From NCBI GenBank assembly GCA_002344205.1, contig DDSZ01000011.1, forward strand, positions 2,119-38,359: 36,241 nt of DNA, in the 5' to 3' direction. Both the position numbers and the translations under genes were made by a program. Shown here one piece after another: positions 14,717 through 23,130 of the stretch (positions are counted from its first letter, which is position 1; each line of letters opens with the position of its first letter). This DNA is from Opitutaceae bacterium UBA2377 (GTDB lineage Bacteria > Verrucomicrobiota > Verrucomicrobiia > Opitutales > Opitutaceae). Below the pieces are notes generated by a model. It did not search any database and was not told where the DNA came from. It saw nothing but the letters and a program-made list of their open reading frames with translations.

Positions 14717-16171
14717 TTAGTCGCGCCGGCCGGTCCGCCGGGCGAAGGCGCTGCCCACGGCGTGGGCCGGACCCCACCAGCCGAGCCGGCGCAACTGCGC
14801 GGCCCAGCGCGCCGGCCGCAGCAGCGAGACGAGCGCGAGCAGCACGATGCCAACCGCGAAAAAGCGCAGCACAAGCCAGGCGACGGCCTCCCACGACCGG
14901 CCGGCGGCCAGCATGATGGCGGCGACGAACAGCATCGGCAGCCAGAACTGCCAGCGGAAAAAATCGCGCGCCGCGGTGCGCCAGCGCGAGGGCGGACGCA
15001 CCGGCGCCGCGCCGGCGACGGCCGGCGTGGCCGCGATGCGCGCGGTTTCGCGGTCGATGAGGTCGCGCAGTTTTTTCGGCGGCGCGCGCAGCCGCCACGC
15101 CACCGCGGTCACGCCGCCGGCGGCCAGCGCGTGGAGGAGCGCCCAGCCGGCGATGAGCCACGGCAGCCCGGGCGCGGCGATGCCCCAGTTGTCGGCGAGC
15201 CACAGCACCATCGAGTCGTAGGCCTTCACCAGTTCGCCGCCGAGCAGGAGCAGTTGCAGCACGATGCCCTGCGTGGCGGCCCATGCGCCGATGAGCGCGC
15301 CGCCGAGCGTGACGCCGAAAAAATTCCAGCCGGCGACCTGCACCGCGCTGCCGTAGAGCAGGCCCTGCATGCAGATGGCCAGCATCGGCCGCAGGCGGTT
15401 GCCCGCGGGCGAGAGGGCTTTCAATCCGGCCGAGATGAACGGCACCCAGATGACGCGGCCCGGCCGGGCGAGGCCGAAACCGGTGAAGGTCATCATTGCG
15501 CCCTGCAGACTGGAGAGCATGAGCCCGCGCAACGGGATCTTGGCCGCGTGCAGGGCGGAGCCGGCCGTCATCTCGATGCCGCCGGCCGCGCCGCCGAAGA
15601 GCCCGAGGCGCGTCCACTCGCCGAAATCCGCGCAGGCGCGCTGCAACTGTTCCAGCGCGTCGGGTGCGCCGGCGGCGATGCGCAGGTCGAAGCGCTGGCC
15701 GAGCTTTGACTCGATCTCCGCCTCCAGGCCGCCGCGCACGGCGAGCACCACGATCCGCGGCGCGGCGCGGCGCACCGCGGGCCACAACGGCAGCAGACCT
15801 TCGCCGCGGGCCTCGAACTTGGCGAACTCATCCATCAGCACCAGCGGGCAGTCGGCCGGCAGCGCCTCGGCCCAAGCGTGCAGCCGGGCGCGGGTGGTTT
15901 CGTCGAAACGGTAGGGTGGGCAGAGCGACTCGTCGCGCACGAGCCACGGCACTTCCTCGCCGGTGCCGAGCAGTTGCAGCCGGTAGTCGGCCGCGCCTTC
16001 ATCCGGCGCGGCGCGCGACCCGGCGACGGCGATGAAGCCCTCGGTGCGCCCGTGGCGCGTGCCGTGCCAGCCGGCGAGCTCGGCGAGCAGGCGCGTCTTG
16101 CCGGTGCCGGGCGTGCCGGTCACGGCAATGAGCAGCCCCGGGCCGGGCGGGTGGGCGGAAGCGGAGGACAT
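14717..16171 (-). CDS. THEP1-like P-loop NTPase fused to polytopic membrane domain
   Basis: 484 residues from the ATG at 16171; the 95 residues added by an earlier start are shadow sequence over the divergent gene. The N-terminal domain (about 10-185) is a small P-loop NTPase with Walker A GTPGTGKT (19-26) and Walker B LVLMDEFAKFE (110-120), like the nucleoside-triphosphatase THEP1 family. The C-terminal part (about 213-460) has six or so membrane segments, with RGLMLSSLQGAMM, VWVPFISAGLKALSPAGNRLRP-like loops (FISAGLKALSPAGNRLRPML) and a second hydrophobic pair after a basic linker (355-400). The fusion suggests nucleotide-driven or nucleotide-regulated transport, perhaps with an ECF-like logic, but the substrate is unknown. 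It diverges from the COG0523 gene across 73 bp, which fits a role in metals or cofactors. Confidence 0.75.
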   Translation of the reverse strand: MSSASAHPPGPGLLIAVTGTPGTGKTRLLAELAGWHGTRHGRTEGFIAVAGSRAAPDEGAADYRLQLLGTGEEVPWLVRDESLCPPYRFDETTRARLHAWAEALPADCPLVLMDEFAKFEARGEGLLPLWPAVRRAAPRIVVLAVRGGLEAEIESKLGQRFDLRIAAGAPDALEQLQRACADFGEWTRLGLFGGAAGGIEMTAGSALHAAKIPLRGLMLSSLQGAMMTFTGFGLARPGRVIWVPFISAGLKALSPAGNRLRPMLAICMQGLLYGSAVQVAGWNFFGVTLGGALIGAWAATQGIVLQLLLLGGELVKAYDSMVLWLADNWGIAAPGLPWLIAGWALLHALAAGGVTAVAWRLRAPPKKLRDLIDRETARIAATPAVAGAAPVRPPSRWRTAARDFFRWQFWLPMLFVAAIMLAAGRSWEAVAWLVLRFFAVGIVLLALVSLLRPARWAAQLRRLGWWGPAHAVGSAFARRTGRRD

Positions 16172-16203
16172 GGTGCCATCATTGCGGGCGGGGCGGCGGT
16201 CGT

Positions 16204-16220
16204 CGCAAGGTTTGTTTGCG
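16204..16220. promoter_or_regulatory. Inverted repeat CGCAA-N7-TTGCG in divergent promoter region
   Basis: The 73 bp between the NTPase-membrane gene and the COG0523 gene contain CGCAA and TTGCG separated by 7 nt. It is the only clear dyad there, so it could be an operator for a shared regulator. It does not match a Zur or Fur consensus that I know, and a 5-bp dyad is easily found by chance. Confidence 0.25.
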
Positions 16221-16244
16221 CTGCCGCCCGCGGCCGGCCAACCA

Positions 16245-17357
16245 ATGCGCGTCATGTCCGCCCCCGTCCTCAAGCCCCCGCCCGTCACCGTGCTCAGCGG
16301 CTTCCTCGGCGCCGGGAAGACGACGCTGCTGCGGCACCTGCTCGGGCAGGCGGCCGGGCGGCGCTGGGCGGTGGTGGTCAACGATGTCGCGGCGCTCAAC
16401 ATCGACGCCCAGCTCGTGGCCGGCGCGGGGGCGCGGCGCGTGATCGAGCTCGGCAACGGCTGCGTGTGCTGTTCCGTGCGCGACGCGCTGGCGGAGACGG
16501 TGGCGGAGCTGGCGGCGCAGGGGGACTATGAACACATCCTCATCGAGACGACGGGCCTCGCAAAACCGCGGGCCGTGGCGGAGCTGTTCACACGGCCCAA
16601 TGCCTTCGGCCGCAGCCTCGGGGATTTCGCCACGCTGTCCGCACTCGTGACGGTCGTGGATGCCCGGCATTTCGGCGCGGTGTGGACTGCGCCCGGCGGG
16701 GAGGCCGGCGCCGAGTTGCTGGCGCAGCAGGCGGAGTGCGCGGATGTGCTTGTGCTGAACAAGACCGACGCCGTCACCGCGGCAGAAGCGGAGGCGGTGG
16801 AGCACCATCTGCGGGGGTTGAACCCGCGCGCGGAGATCTTCCGCACGGCGCACGGCCGGCTCGATGCGAACCTGCTGCTGGCCCGCCCGCGGTTTGACGC
16901 GACGGAAACGCTGCGGGCGGCGCGCTGGGTGCGCGTGCTGGATGCGGCCACGGGAGTTCGGTCCGCCGGGCGGGGCGGACCCGAACACGGCTTTGTGAGC
17001 TGCGTCTATGCGGCCCGGCGGCCCTTTGACGATGCACGCTTCCGGCGGTGGCTGGAGCACGAACGTCCGCCGGCTCTGCTGCGGGCGAAAGGGTTTTGTT
17101 GGTTCGCGGGAAGACCGGATGACATCGGTTTTCTCTCGGTTGCCGGCGGCGAGGTGAAGCGGGAATTCGTCGGCACCTGGGCCGCGGCGCTGCGCGAGCG
17201 CGGGGTGATCGATGCGGGGGAGATCCCGGAGGCGGCCCGGGCGAAGTGGGTGGAGCCGCACGGCGATCGCCGGCAGGAACTGGTCTTCATCGGCCCGGGA
17301 TTGGATGAAGCCGCATTGCGTGCCGCGTTGGACGGAATGTTATTGGCCGGGAGTTAA
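16245..17357 (+). CDS. COG0523 (CobW/ZNG1-like) metallochaperone GTPase
   Basis: 370 residues from the ATG at 16245; an ATG at 16254 is also possible. The G3E-family GTPase domain has GFLGAGKTT (19-27), the metal-binding GNGCVCC motif (70-76), ETTGLAKP (101-108) and LNKTD for guanine recognition near 172. A CobW C-terminal domain follows (about 250-370; GFVSCVYAARRPFDDARF, RAKGFCWFAGRPDD, ELVFIGPGLDEAAL). Family members deliver zinc, or cobalt for cobalamin, to client enzymes, and many belong to zinc-limitation regulons. The zinc-type reading fits the His-loop receptor in the same region, while no cobalamin genes are visible. Its 3' end meets the WD40 gene across a palindrome. Confidence 0.9.
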   Translation: MRVMSAPVLKPPPVTVLSGFLGAGKTTLLRHLLGQAAGRRWAVVVNDVAALNIDAQLVAGAGARRVIELGNGCVCCSVRDALAETVAELAAQGDYEHILIETTGLAKPRAVAELFTRPNAFGRSLGDFATLSALVTVVDARHFGAVWTAPGGEAGAELLAQQAECADVLVLNKTDAVTAAEAEAVEHHLRGLNPRAEIFRTAHGRLDANLLLARPRFDATETLRAARWVRVLDAATGVRSAGRGGPEHGFVSCVYAARRPFDDARFRRWLEHERPPALLRAKGFCWFAGRPDDIGFLSVAGGEVKREFVGTWAAALRERGVIDAGEIPEAARAKWVEPHGDRRQELVFIGPGLDEAALRAALDGMLLAGS

Positions 17358-17359
17358 AA

Positions 17360-17420
17360 GCGGCCACGGAGGCGCGGAGATACTGTCTCTGTCCTCCATG
17401 GCTTGGTGTCTGCGTGGCCA
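17360..17420. repeat. Inverted repeat GGCCACG-type between convergent genes
   Basis: GCGGCCACGGAGGCGCGGAG (from 17360) faces a right arm whose complement begins TGGCCACGCAGACACCAAG (from 17420). The match is imperfect but the outer GGCCACG arms are exact. It lies right after the stop of the COG0523 gene and before the stop of the WD40 gene and could act as a bidirectional terminator. Confidence 0.6.
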
Positions 17421-17425
17421 ATTCT

Positions 17426-18424
17426 TCAACCCTCGGTTTTGAGGACGTAAACCGCGCCCTTTTCCGAACCGATGGCGAGGTGGCGGTCGTCGGGGGACCA
17501 GGCGAGCTTGGTGGCGGGGGCGGGCATCTTCACGGTGGCGCGCAGCGGCTGTTTACGCTCGGGGCTCCACAATTGCACGACACCGTCCTGTGAGGCAGTG
17601 GCGAGCAGGCCGTGGTCTTTCTGGAAGGCCACGGCGCACACCGGCGCTTCGTGCGGCAACATGCCGGGTTCGCGACCCTCGGGTCCGGCGCCGGCGCAAT
17701 CCCAGATGCAGGCGTCGCGGCCGCCGCTGGTGGCGAGCCAGCGCGAGGTATGGTCGAAGGAGAGGTGCTTCACCTTGCCCTCATAGCCGCTCATCTGGAG
17801 CTCGATGTCGGTCTCGGGAATCCACAGGTGGACGGAGGGATCCTGATTGCCGGAGACGAGCCACTTGTTGTCGGGCGACCACACGAGGGCCTGGATGCCG
17901 TTGTTGTAGGGAAACTCCTTCTGCATGACGAAGTCCTGCGCGTCCCACAGGCACACGCCGCCGAAGTAGGAGACCGCGACGCAACCGCCCGCCGGTTGCA
18001 CGGCGAGTCCGGAGATGGACTTTGGCGCGTCCTTGAAGGCGTGCGCGACGGCGCCGTCGGCGCGCAGGGCGGTGAGCTTGCGGCCGGCGGCGGCGAAGAC
18101 GGTCGGGCCGGCCCAGCCGAGGTGCTCGACCCAGGCGCCGCCGAGTTTGGTGGTGGCGACGTGCTGGCCGGCCACGGCATCCCAAAATTTCACCGCGCCG
18201 TCCTGGCCGCCCGTGGCCAGCAGGGCGCCGGCGGGCTGCCAGCCGAGGGTGTTGGCACCGTCATCATGACCGGGCAGGGCGTGGCGCACGGCACCGTTGC
18301 CGGTGGCGAAGAGCGTGACCGGCCCGGCGGCCGAGGCGGCGGCCAGCACCGCGCCGTCGGGCGACCAGGCGAGGTCGATCACGTAGTCGTCGAGCGCGGC
18401 GGCCCAGTGCTTGGTGAGATTCAT
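17426..18424 (-). CDS. WD40 repeat protein
   Basis: 332 residues from the ATG at 18424. An ATG 5 codons upstream is possible, but MNLTKHW is the better start. It has no signal peptide, so it is cytoplasmic. Seven to eight WD40-like units can be read (VIDLAWSPDGAVLAAAS, TLGWQPAGALLATGGQDGAVKFWD, LAVQPAGGCVAVSYFGGVCLWD, ALVWSPDNKWLVSGNQDPSVHLW, HLSFDHTSRWLATSGGRDACIWD, AVAFQKDHGLLATASQDGVVQLW, KLAWSPDDRHLAIGSEKG), enough for a complete seven-bladed propeller. It is probably a protein-protein scaffold. The convergent COG0523 gene ends 68 bp away; a link between the two is suggestive only. The 215 bp upstream contain an AT-rich patch (AATATTACCGCGG and ATTTTTATC near 18491-18515) that may hold promoters for this gene and the divergent binding-protein gene. 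Confidence 0.88.
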   Translation of the reverse strand: MNLTKHWAAALDDYVIDLAWSPDGAVLAAASAAGPVTLFATGNGAVRHALPGHDDGANTLGWQPAGALLATGGQDGAVKFWDAVAGQHVATTKLGGAWVEHLGWAGPTVFAAAGRKLTALRADGAVAHAFKDAPKSISGLAVQPAGGCVAVSYFGGVCLWDAQDFVMQKEFPYNNGIQALVWSPDNKWLVSGNQDPSVHLWIPETDIELQMSGYEGKVKHLSFDHTSRWLATSGGRDACIWDCAGAGPEGREPGMLPHEAPVCAVAFQKDHGLLATASQDGVVQLWSPERKQPLRATVKMPAPATKLAWSPDDRHLAIGSEKGAVYVLKTEG

Positions 18425-18639
18425 GGCGGGGCATTGCACATGAAAACGGCGGGCCCGGAAAGCGAAGATTTTCTTCCGGCCGGTGCGGCTGAATATTACC
18501 GCGGAATTTTTATCGCCGAGACCCCGCCCACCTGCATCGTGACCGCCTGTCCGTTACCCCAGCGTATGGTTCCCTCCGCCGGTCATCCCCATTCCCCGTC
18601 CTTTTCCGCCCCGTCGTTTCGCCGGGTTGCCGTGCGCGC

Positions 18640-20109
18640 ATGAAGCTGTTTTTCGTCATCGCGACCCTCCTGCTTGCGCTGGGCAGCGCGCTGCTCCACT
18701 GGACCCAGCCGGGCAAGCAGACCGAGGTGCCGGTCATCTGGTGGATCACGCAGGACGACCATTACAAGCAGGAGATCGTGACGGTTTTCCGGGAATGGCT
18801 CCGCGAAAAAGGCCTGCCCGACGTGGACCTGCGGATCGACAACAGCAACCAGGACGCGACGAAGAAACTCGTGCAGGGTGTGTCCGGCGTGGGAGCGGAC
18901 TTGATGGATCTCTACAACTTCCAGATCGATCTGTTTCCCGCCACCGGGATGATGCTCGACGTGACCGAGGAGGCGAAGCGGCTGGGTTTCTCGCCGGACG
19001 ACACCTACCCGGCACTGCGGCCGGAGATCACGCAGAACGGCCGGCAATACAGTTTCCCCCGCAACACCGGCGTGTCGCTCTACTGGGTCAACGTGGGCAC
19101 TTTCAAGAAACTCGGCCTGCCGGCCCCGCCTTTCCGCTGGAGCACCGATGAGTTTGAGGAGCTGGGAAAAAGGTTCGTGGCCGCGGCGAACCCGCCGGGC
19201 ACGCGGCAGCGGGCCTATTTCGTCAACGGCGTCTCGCGCGATGTGATGCGGCGCGGGCTGGGGCTGGCGAATTTCAACGAGACCGGCACCTTCTGCACGC
19301 TGAATGACCCGCGAAACGTGGCGGTGCTGGAGCGGGTGCGGAAGTGGACGGTCGAGGACCGGCTCATGCCGACGCGGGAGGAAGACGCGGCGATGGCGGC
19401 GGACATCAGCGGGTCGGGCAGCATGTTCTCGCATTTTGACTCCGGACGTTTCGGTCTGATTTACACCGGCCATTGGGCCTTCATCATGATCCGGCCGCGC
19501 GGCACCTTCGAACTCGCCGCGGCGGAAGGGCCGCAGGACGGCTTCCCCAATACCGAGCTGGGCGGCGGCGCGGTCGGCGTCTATGCCGGGTCGAAGCACC
19601 GCGAGCATGCGGTGCGCTTCCTCCAATACCTGGGCAGCGACCATTTCAACCGGCTGATCGTGCGGCAGGCGGACTCGCTGCCGCCGGTGCCCCGCTACGC
19701 GACCACCGACGAATTTCTGCGGCCGGCGGGCCGGGAAAACGAGTGGCCCGTGCACCAGGCCTTTGGCCGCGCCACCGCGGAGACCGGCATCATCGTCAGC
19801 AAAAGCCCGTTTGTGCTGCAGTCGGTCGTTTACCGGCTGGAGCTGGAGATCTACGAGTCGCTGCTGGTCGGCCGGCTGAACGCCGAGCAGGCGGCGGCCC
19901 TGATGGCCGACCGCATCAACGCAGAGATCCAACTGTCGGTGCGGCGGGACCCCGGCCTGCGGGCGCTTTATGAGGAGCGCGTGGCCCTGCAAAAGCGCAT
20001 CGAGGCCAAGCGCGCCGCGGGCGAGCGCGTGCCGGCGGCGTGGGTGACGGATGCTTTCCATCAGGCTTATTACCGGGCGCAGGGCTGGCTGGAGGAGGAG
20101 GCGCCATGA
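18640..20109 (+). CDS. ABC transporter extracellular solute-binding protein (carbohydrate type)
   Basis: 489 residues. The N-terminus (MKLFFVIATLLLALGSALLHW) is a signal peptide or uncleaved anchor; there is no lipobox Cys. The body is a family 1 solute-binding protein: VIWWITQDDHYKQEIVTVF, IDNSNQDATKKLVQGVSGVGADLMDLY, YSFPRNTGVSLYWVNVGTFKKLGLPAPPFRW, FGLIYTGHWAFIM, and GVYAGSKHREHAVRFLQYL. It is somewhat long for the family because of a C-terminal helical extension (from about 400), rich in Arg, Glu and Ala. It binds a sugar or related solute in the periplasm and delivers it to the two permeases downstream (4 bp overlap with the first). The substrate cannot be read from sequence. Confidence 0.9.
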   Translation: MKLFFVIATLLLALGSALLHWTQPGKQTEVPVIWWITQDDHYKQEIVTVFREWLREKGLPDVDLRIDNSNQDATKKLVQGVSGVGADLMDLYNFQIDLFPATGMMLDVTEEAKRLGFSPDDTYPALRPEITQNGRQYSFPRNTGVSLYWVNVGTFKKLGLPAPPFRWSTDEFEELGKRFVAAANPPGTRQRAYFVNGVSRDVMRRGLGLANFNETGTFCTLNDPRNVAVLERVRKWTVEDRLMPTREEDAAMAADISGSGSMFSHFDSGRFGLIYTGHWAFIMIRPRGTFELAAAEGPQDGFPNTELGGGAVGVYAGSKHREHAVRFLQYLGSDHFNRLIVRQADSLPPVPRYATTDEFLRPAGRENEWPVHQAFGRATAETGIIVSKSPFVLQSVVYRLELEIYESLLVGRLNAEQAAALMADRINAEIQLSVRRDPGLRALYEERVALQKRIEAKRAAGERVPAAWVTDAFHQAYYRAQGWLEEEAP

Positions 20110-21590
20110 GCAACCGCCGTTCCGAGCTGCGCCGCACCCTGACGGGGGTCGGATTTCTGCTGCCCAACATTCTCGGCTTCCTTGCCTTCACGCTCGTGCC
20201 GCTGGCGATGAGTTTCTTCATCGCGTTCACCGATTGGGATATCCTCCGGCACAATATTTTTCGCAACGAGCCGCTGAGCTTCGTGGGCCTTGAGAACTTT
20301 GTCTGGCTCTTCACGCATCCGGAGTTCTGGCACTACATGGGGAACACGTTCTTCCTGATGCTTGGCCTGCCGTTTGCCATCGCGGGCAGTCTTGGAGCCG
20401 CGCTCTTGCTCACGCGTGTAAGCCGGCATCCGGCGGCGCTGCGCGGCGCGCTGGTGTTGGCAACGCTCGTGCTGATCGCGAGCGGGCTGGTGTTGCTGCT
20501 GGGCGGCATGGCGGAGATGGGCGTATGGTTCATCTTCGGCCTGCTGGCGGCGGGGATGCTGGTGGGCGGCGTGCTCACGGGCGGCACGATCTACCGCACG
20601 CTGTTTTACCTGCCGCACTTCACGGCGGGCGTGGCGACCTTCGTGCTGTGGAAAAAGCTCTACAACCCGCAGACCGGGCCGATCAATTTTGCGCTCGCGC
20701 CGGTGCTGGAGCAGTTTGCGGCGGCGGTGCAGGTCGCGGCGCCGGTCTTCGCCGTCGGCGTGCCGCTGGTGGCGGGCGGGCTGATGCTGCTGCTGGCCGG
20801 CTGGCAGGTGCGGCGGCTCGTGCGCCAATGGGATGATGCGGCGGCGGGGCCGGTGGCAGTGGCGCTGGGCGCGGCGCTGTTGGCACTGCCCGCGGTTTTT
20901 CTGCTGCATTGGCTGGATGTGCCGGTGCCGCTGGCAACGGGCGGTGGGCTGGCCGCCGCGGCGGGCTTGGTAATTTTCACCCTGCGCCGGCCGCGGCCGT
21001 GGGGTCCGGCCTGCGCCCGGGATGCCGGGGTCAGCGCAGAGATCGCGATCGGGCTCGGGCTCGTGCCGATGCTGCTCCTGCTGGCGGCGGGCGTGGCGCT
21101 GGGGTCGGGGCTGCCCGCGGCGACCGCCGGGGGCATCGAGCCCCCGAACTGGCTGGGCGACTATGCCTGGGCCAAGCCGGCCATCATGATCATGGCGCTG
21201 TGGGCGGCCATCGGCTCCAACAACATGATCCTCTACCTCGCGGGCCTGAGCAACATCCCGCCCGAGCTTTACGAGGCGGCCGACATGGACGGCGCGTCGC
21301 CGATGCAGCGGTTCTGGCACATCACCTGGCCGCAGCTCGCGCCGGTGACCTTCTTCATCTTCGTGATGGGCGTGATTTACGGCCTGCAGGGCGGCTTTGA
21401 GATGGCGCGCATCATGACGCTCGGCGGACCGGCGGGCAGCACGACGACGCTCAGCTACTTCATCTACATCGAGGGCTTTGAGACGGGCCGGCTGGGCTAT
21501 GCCTCGGCGGCCGCCTGGGTGCTCTTTGCCCTGGTGTTCGTGCTTTCGCTCCTGAATTTCCGTTTCGGCAATCGCAACGCCAATGACTGA
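20106..21590 (+). CDS. ABC transporter permease, MalF/UgpA type, with two membrane insertions
   Basis: 494 residues from the ATG at 20106, which overlaps the upstream stop (ATGA). Normal relatives are about 290-310 residues. The standard core is present in pieces: GFLLPNILGFLAFTLVPLAMSF (TM1), the SFVGLENFVWLF loop, RTLFYLPHFTAGVATFVLWKKLYNPQTGPIN, MIMALWAAIGSNNMILYLAGL, and the EAA loop YEAADMDGASPMQRFWHITWP (about 389-409) that docks the ATPase. Two extra stretches break it: about 108-160 (two hydrophobic segments) and about 197-345 (about four hydrophobic segments and a basic loop). Both insertions are in frame and membrane-like, so the gene looks intact. It forms the channel with the next permease. 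Confidence 0.88.
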   Translation: MSNRRSELRRTLTGVGFLLPNILGFLAFTLVPLAMSFFIAFTDWDILRHNIFRNEPLSFVGLENFVWLFTHPEFWHYMGNTFFLMLGLPFAIAGSLGAALLLTRVSRHPAALRGALVLATLVLIASGLVLLLGGMAEMGVWFIFGLLAAGMLVGGVLTGGTIYRTLFYLPHFTAGVATFVLWKKLYNPQTGPINFALAPVLEQFAAAVQVAAPVFAVGVPLVAGGLMLLLAGWQVRRLVRQWDDAAAGPVAVALGAALLALPAVFLLHWLDVPVPLATGGGLAAAAGLVIFTLRRPRPWGPACARDAGVSAEIAIGLGLVPMLLLLAAGVALGSGLPAATAGGIEPPNWLGDYAWAKPAIMIMALWAAIGSNNMILYLAGLSNIPPELYEAADMDGASPMQRFWHITWPQLAPVTFFIFVMGVIYGLQGGFEMARIMTLGGPAGSTTTLSYFIYIEGFETGRLGYASAAAWVLFALVFVLSLLNFRFGNRNAND

Positions 21591-22413
21591 CTCCGCCAAC
21601 CAAGCCCCGCGCAGCGGCCCCGGCCTGCACACCGTGATGGTGGGGCTGAGCCTGCTGATGGTGGGACCGTTCGTCTGGATGGTGCTCACGAGCTTCAAGT
21701 CATTCACCGAGGCGGCGGACCCGGCGTGGATGCCGGGAGCGTTCCGCTGGGAAAATTACCCCGAGGTTTTTCGTGTCATCCCCTTCCTGCGGTTTGCGGC
21801 GAACAGCCTGGTGATCGCCGGCTGGGTGACGTTGCTGCAGGTGCTCACGAGCGCGATGGCGGCCTACAGCTTTGCGCGGCTGGAGTGGCCGGGGCGCGAC
21901 CGCATCTTTTTTCTCTACCTCGGCACGATGATGCTGCCGGGGCTGGTGATGCTCATCCCAACCTTCCAGCTCATGGTGCGCTTCGGGCTGGTGGACAGCT
22001 ACCTCGGGCTCATCTTGCCGGCGGCGTTCAGTGCTTTCGGCACCTTCCTGTTGCGGCAGTTCATGCTCGGCATCCCGAAGGCGCTCGACGAGGCGGCGGA
22101 GATCGATGGTGCGAGCAAATGGCGCATCTTCTGGGACGTGATCCTGCCGCTGAGCCGGCCGGGGCTCATCACGCTGGCGATTTTCACCTTCATGGGCAAC
22201 TACCACAGCTTCTTCTGGCCGCTGGTGATGATGAAGACCGTGGATAAGTTTCCGCTGCCCGTGGGCCTGATGTTCTTCGACTCCGAGCGCGGCCAGGCCA
22301 CGCACCTGCTGATGGCGGGCGTGACGATGTCGGTCGTGCCGCTGATCATCATCTTTGTCTTCCTCCAGCGTCAGCTCATCCGCGGTATCCAGATCGGCGC
22401 GGTGAAGGGGTAA
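21583..22413 (+). CDS. ABC transporter permease, MalG/UgpE type
   Basis: 276 residues, the family's normal length, with six membrane segments. Diagnostic parts are MVGPFVWMVLTSFKSFTEA at the N-terminus, FAANSLVIAGWVTLLQVLTSAMAAYSFARL, IPTFQLMVRFGLVDSYLGLILPAAFSAFGTFLLRQF, and the EAA loop LDEAAEIDGASKWRIFWDVILPLSRPG. It overlaps the upstream permease gene by 8 bp, so both subunits are made together. No ATP-binding subunit follows; a shared MsmK/UgpC-type ATPase encoded elsewhere is the usual solution for this transporter class. Confidence 0.92.
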   Translation: MTDSANQAPRSGPGLHTVMVGLSLLMVGPFVWMVLTSFKSFTEAADPAWMPGAFRWENYPEVFRVIPFLRFAANSLVIAGWVTLLQVLTSAMAAYSFARLEWPGRDRIFFLYLGTMMLPGLVMLIPTFQLMVRFGLVDSYLGLILPAAFSAFGTFLLRQFMLGIPKALDEAAEIDGASKWRIFWDVILPLSRPGLITLAIFTFMGNYHSFFWPLVMMKTVDKFPLPVGLMFFDSERGQATHLLMAGVTMSVVPLIIIFVFLQRQLIRGIQIGAVKG

Positions 22414-22420
22414 TCCCGGC

Positions 22421-23068
22421 ATGATCGCCGCGCCCAAAAACTATCTGGCGGAATTTTCCCGCCTGGCCCGCGTGGACTGGCCGGAGAACCGCCTGCTCAA
22501 CGTCGTGTGCCACGGGCACAGCGTGCCGTCGGGGTATTTCCAGACGCCGGAGATCCGCACCTTCGAGGCCTACCCGCACCTGCTGCACCGGGCACTGTGC
22601 CGGCGCTTTCCCCATGCCTCAATCAATGTCATTGTGACGGCCATCGGCGGCGAGACCGCCGCGAAAGGTGCGGCGCGGTTTGCCGCGGACGTGCTGCCGC
22701 ACCGGCCGGATGTCATCACGATCGATTATGCATTGAACGACCGGGGCGACGGGCTGGAGTGCGCCCGGCAGGCCTGGTCGGGGATGATCCGCGCGGCGCA
22801 GGTGGCGGGGGTGCCGGTGATTTTGCTGACGCCGACGCCGGACCAGGCTTCCTCGCTGGACGATCCCGCCGATCCGCTCGTGCAGCATGCGGCCCAGGTG
22901 CGCGCGTTGGCCGGGGAGTTCGGCACCGGGCTGGTGGACAGCTTGGCGTTGTTTCGGAAACAGGTGGCCGCCGGGGTGCCGTTGGCCGCGCTCATGTCAT
23001 CCAGGAATCATCCGAACCTGCGCGGCCACCGCTTGGTGGCGCGGGCGCTGCTGAAGTGGTTCCGGTGA
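22421..23068 (+). CDS. SGNH/GDSL-family hydrolase
   Basis: 215 residues, starting 7 bp after the permease gene, so part of the same operon. The SGNH blocks are visible: block I VVCHGHSVPSGYF with the nucleophile Ser34 (GHS rather than GDS), the Gly of AIGGETA (about 75), IDYALNDRGDG with Asn106, and NHPNLRGHRLVA with His197. There is no signal peptide, so it is cytoplasmic and may deacylate or deacetylate a compound brought in by the ABC transporter. The Asp that normally sits three residues before the His appears to be Ser here, so the charge relay may be a dyad. The substrate is unknown. Confidence 0.85.
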   Translation: MIAAPKNYLAEFSRLARVDWPENRLLNVVCHGHSVPSGYFQTPEIRTFEAYPHLLHRALCRRFPHASINVIVTAIGGETAAKGAARFAADVLPHRPDVITIDYALNDRGDGLECARQAWSGMIRAAQVAGVPVILLTPTPDQASSLDDPADPLVQHAAQVRALAGEFGTGLVDSLALFRKQVAAGVPLAALMSSRNHPNLRGHRLVARALLKWFR

Positions 23069-23130
23069 AAAATCAGCTGCTCCCGGGTTGATTCTGCCGG
23101 GCCGCGCATTACCTAGGCAAACGATTCATC

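Noticed and set aside
20070..21707. 545-codon open frame on the - strand opposite the ABC permease
   Set aside because: Arg/Gln/His-rich with no recognisable domain; the permease on the other strand has EAA and TM motifs.
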